From JAFNAG01 sp050011535 (GTDB lineage Bacteria; Acidobacteriota; UBA6911): a stretch of 14,728 bases of DNA. The position numbers and the translations under genes were made by a program. Below are positions 13,140 through 14,728 of the stretch, one piece after another. Under the pieces are notes generated by a model, which saw only the letters and a list, made by a program, of their open reading frames with translations, had not been told where the DNA came from and searched no databases. The stretch covers positions 1-14,728 of the forward strand of contig JBEKIX010000088.1 of assembly GCA_050011535.1 (NCBI GenBank). Reading direction: 5' to 3'. How positions within the stretch are numbered: the stretch's first letter is position 1; each line of letters opens with the position of its first letter.

Positions 13140-13808
13140 CTATTTATTCAATCATTAAACAACGTGATGCTCAGCGATAAGTCTCTTTATGGGTAGATTT
13201 ATGGCTGATTAAATTCGTCTCATCCCGGAGCGTTCTCAAGAGGCAAAGCCTCGGAGGATTGAGCGATCGCCTGTTTTCGTCCATAGATTGGACGATCCTG
13301 GTGCCGAGAGACGAAGTTATTGCGACAAGCCGCTGCCTCTCATGCACTTAGGAGCCAAGTTCGCAAGATACAGCAACTGTCCGAATCCCGGACGGTTATT
13401 GGCTACATCTTACAGATGTTACATGACTTATTCAGTCCTTGAACGAAAAGGGAGCGTCGGCGCCCATTCCCAAACCCGACATTATAACTAATGAAGGTCC
13501 AGGTACCACTGAGAAGGTCATAACTTGGCTTGGAAGCCTCTGTCTCCACCACCCCGGGGGACTCGCCGGTTGATCGGCCCAGATTCGTCGGGAAACACTA
13601 CAGATTCGGCATGGGTATGTACGGCTGGGAATGGTAGTTTTATCAACACGTTATCGCCATTAATCTGATGCGCAGCATTGTAAGCGTCCAGAAACCGTAC
13701 AGTTTCGAGGAAATCGCAGCCTGGTGTTCGACACCTTCCTTTCCGATGATCAGCTGGAAGTCATTTATTTACATAATAAAAGACAGCATTCGAGTTGATG
13801 CTCGCGAT
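13140..13808. other. Long divergent intergenic region with several hairpins
   Basis: About 670 bases between the divergent promoters of PEP-CTERM 2 and 3, with no supported gene. It contains perfect short inverted repeats: TCGTCC/GGACGA (13277-13295), GAGGC/GCCTC (near 13240-13252), GTCCG/CGGAC (near 13379-13393), ACATC/GATGT (near 13406-13420) and GGTGT/ACACC (near 13722-13734). The 13277-13295 repeat is centred about 150 nt upstream of the sigma-54 site at 13124, a position where an activator site could lie. A small open frame at 13288-13491 has no ribosome-binding site and no recognisable domain, so I do not call it. Confidence 0.5.
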
Positions 13809-13825
13809 TTGGTGATGGAATTGCT
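13809..13825 (+). promoter_or_regulatory. Candidate sigma-54 (-24/-12) promoter for PEP-CTERM 3
   Basis: TTGGTGATGGAATTGCTT has TGG (13810-13812) and TTGC (13821-13824) at 12-nt spacing, the same layout as the two - strand sites. A start site near 13836 would give a leader of about 34 nt to ATG 13870. Confidence 0.65.
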
Positions 13826-13869
13826 TTTGAAAGTTTTAAGTTGAGAGGCGTCAGCCCGAAAGGAAGCAA

Positions 13870-13899
13870 ATGAGAGCTCAAACGCGATTGATCTTATGA
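13870..13899 (+). CDS. Nine-codon leader mini-cistron made by the duplication
   Basis: Reading from the ATG that has the Shine-Dalgarno sequence gives MRAQTRLIL and then TGA at 13897-13899. That stop overlaps the second ATG (13896-13898) as ATGA, the arrangement used for translational coupling. Ribosomes finishing the leader could restart on the main gene. It is a by-product of the duplication and may have no function of its own. Confidence 0.5.
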   Translation: MRAQTRLIL

Positions 13900-13921
13900 G
13901 AGCTCAAACGCGATTGATCTT
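13870..13921 (+). repeat. 26-bp tandem duplication of a gene start
   Basis: Bases 13870-13895 and 13896-13921 are identical 26-bp copies, each beginning ATGAGAGCTCAAACGCG. Since 26 is not a multiple of 3, the first copy is out of frame with the rest of the gene. Only the first copy has a Shine-Dalgarno sequence (AAGGA at 13860-13864). Confidence 0.95.
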
Positions 13922-14629
13922 GGCTCTTGGTTCCCTGGTCCTGCTGGCATCTGCCACCGCCTTCGCGGGTTCCATTACCATCTCAGGCAACACCACCGCG
14001 AGTTGGTTGTCATGGAGCTCAACCGACATTACTATACACAACTATGGGGACCACCAACCTTATTGGAACGGCACCTCCAGCGATGGCAACCCTCCAGGCA
14101 ACATTGGCAATGTCTTGTTGGCCAACGGCATGGGTACCTTGAAGTACTGGGGGGAAAACAGCTCGTCGACAGGTTTTGATCCCAGCTTCTATTTCAGCGC
14201 AGCCTCATTCACTGCGACTTACGAGTTCCATTACGCCAGCTATTATGGAAGCGACACTTTCGGATATTACTATATCGGTGACACCACTCATCTATATCCC
14301 CTCCTCGGACCAAACACCGCCACTAAGAGTTTCACCCCGACAAGTGCCTTCGGTCTTTATATACAGAGTGGAGATGGTCACATCTACTACACCCAGTCTA
14401 ATCTGAATACTGCCGATAAGAACGATCAGCACTTTGCGGTCTTCCTGCAGAATTCGATGACGCTGCAGATCGGCATCGAAGAAAGACGTATGCCAGCGGC
14501 GACAGAGATTTCCAGGATATGGTCATAAAAATGGTGGATCCGCCCGCGGTTCCAGAGGCTTCTTATTTGATCATGCTCGGGATTGGTCTTATTGCGGTCA
14601 GCCTGTTGGCCTACCGGTTCAGGCCGTAG
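13896..14629 (+). pseudogene. Frameshifted exported PEP-CTERM protein with DUF4114-like domain (PEP-CTERM 3)
   Basis: The first frame runs 13896-14528 (210 codons). It has signal peptide MRAQTRLILALGSLVLLASA then TAFA before GSITISG, and an all-beta mature part with FGLYIQSGDGHIYYTQSNLN and DQHFAVF...LQIGIEE, typical of DUF4114-like domains. The expected continuation (YASGDRDFQDMVIKM, then VPEASYLIMLGIGLIAVSLL and AYRFRP, stop TAG 14627-14629) is in the -1 frame. The switch point is near GAAGAAAGAC at 14478-14487, where one extra A would restore GIEEKTYASGDRDFQDMV. As written, the product lacks the sorting signal and ends in unrelated residues (about RRMPAATEISRIWS). It may be a true deletion, a sequencing error or a slippage site. 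The sigma-54 candidate at 13809 suggests PrsR control; the start is also duplicated. Confidence 0.8.
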
Positions 14630-14666
14630 CCCATTTTCGACCCTCCGATCTTTTTGCCCCAAGCCG

Positions 14667-14728
14667 CTTAACCTCCAAGGCTCGAAGATCTTAAAGAATC
14701 TCCAAGACTCCAGAACGTGAGATCCAAG
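14667..14728. repeat. Family B repeat at the right edge
   Basis: CTTAACCTCCAAGGCTCGAA, then GATCTTAAAGAATCTCCAAGACTCC, is the left arm of the family B palindrome. It follows the PEP-CTERM 3 stop by about 40 nt and is cut by the window end, so the partner arm cannot be seen. Confidence 0.75.

Noticed and set aside
13239..13275. Possible c-di-GMP (GEMM-like) riboswitch because of GCAAAGCCTC
   Set aside because: Only a short word matches. The second conserved stem and the rest of the aptamer are not seen, and the - strand gene start is about 180 nt away on the opposite strand.

Overview
This is a chromosomal window of moderately high GC from a Gram-negative, diderm-type bacterium. It is built around a PEP-CTERM/exosortase protein-sorting locus. 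The gene set (short exosortases, a PrsK-type kinase, a PrsR-type sigma-54 activator, a TPR lipoprotein, a FemAB-like protein and secreted proteins ending in VPDGG, VPEPS or VPEAS) and the AT-rich palindromic spacers suggest Acidobacteriota or a similar environmental phylum. That placement is inference; no rRNA or tRNA is present to test it.

Layout. At 20-690 lies a type II toxin-antitoxin pair with a PIN-domain toxin. At 823-10451 lies the sorting and regulatory cluster on the + strand: exosortase 1 (823), PrsK-like membrane histidine kinase (1810), PrsR-like NtrC-family regulator (4549), TPR lipoprotein (6129), FemAB/GNAT-like protein (8495) and exosortase 2 (9585). It is interrupted only by a small GxxExxY-family gene on the - strand (4019-4450). 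A strong bidirectional terminator (10738-10771) closes it. From 10792 onward are three exported proteins with C-terminal sorting signals: two on the - strand (10792-11547 and 12415-13059) and one on the + strand (13870-14629). The last has a duplicated start region and a frameshift that puts its sorting signal out of frame.

How they work together. PrsK should phosphorylate PrsR, and PrsR should activate sigma-54 promoters. A -24/-12-type sequence with correct 12-nt spacing sits upstream of each of the three PEP-CTERM-type genes (TTGG, 8 bases, TTGC), 34-65 nt before the chosen starts. So the window holds kinase, regulator, candidate promoters, substrates and two candidate processing enzymes. 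The two exosortases and the mixed VPD/VPE signals raise the possibility of two substrate channels.

The other notable layer is repeats. Every gene junction in the sorting cluster is filled by one of two families of imperfect palindromes. Family A is built from GATTCGAAATTCGA-like units; family B is built from CTCGAAGG-like units with GAGGT at its ends. Copies supply stop codons and C-terminal residues to exosortase 1 and PrsK. Family B ends place a Shine-Dalgarno sequence directly in front of prsR, exosortase 2 and, on the other strand, the GxxExxY gene.
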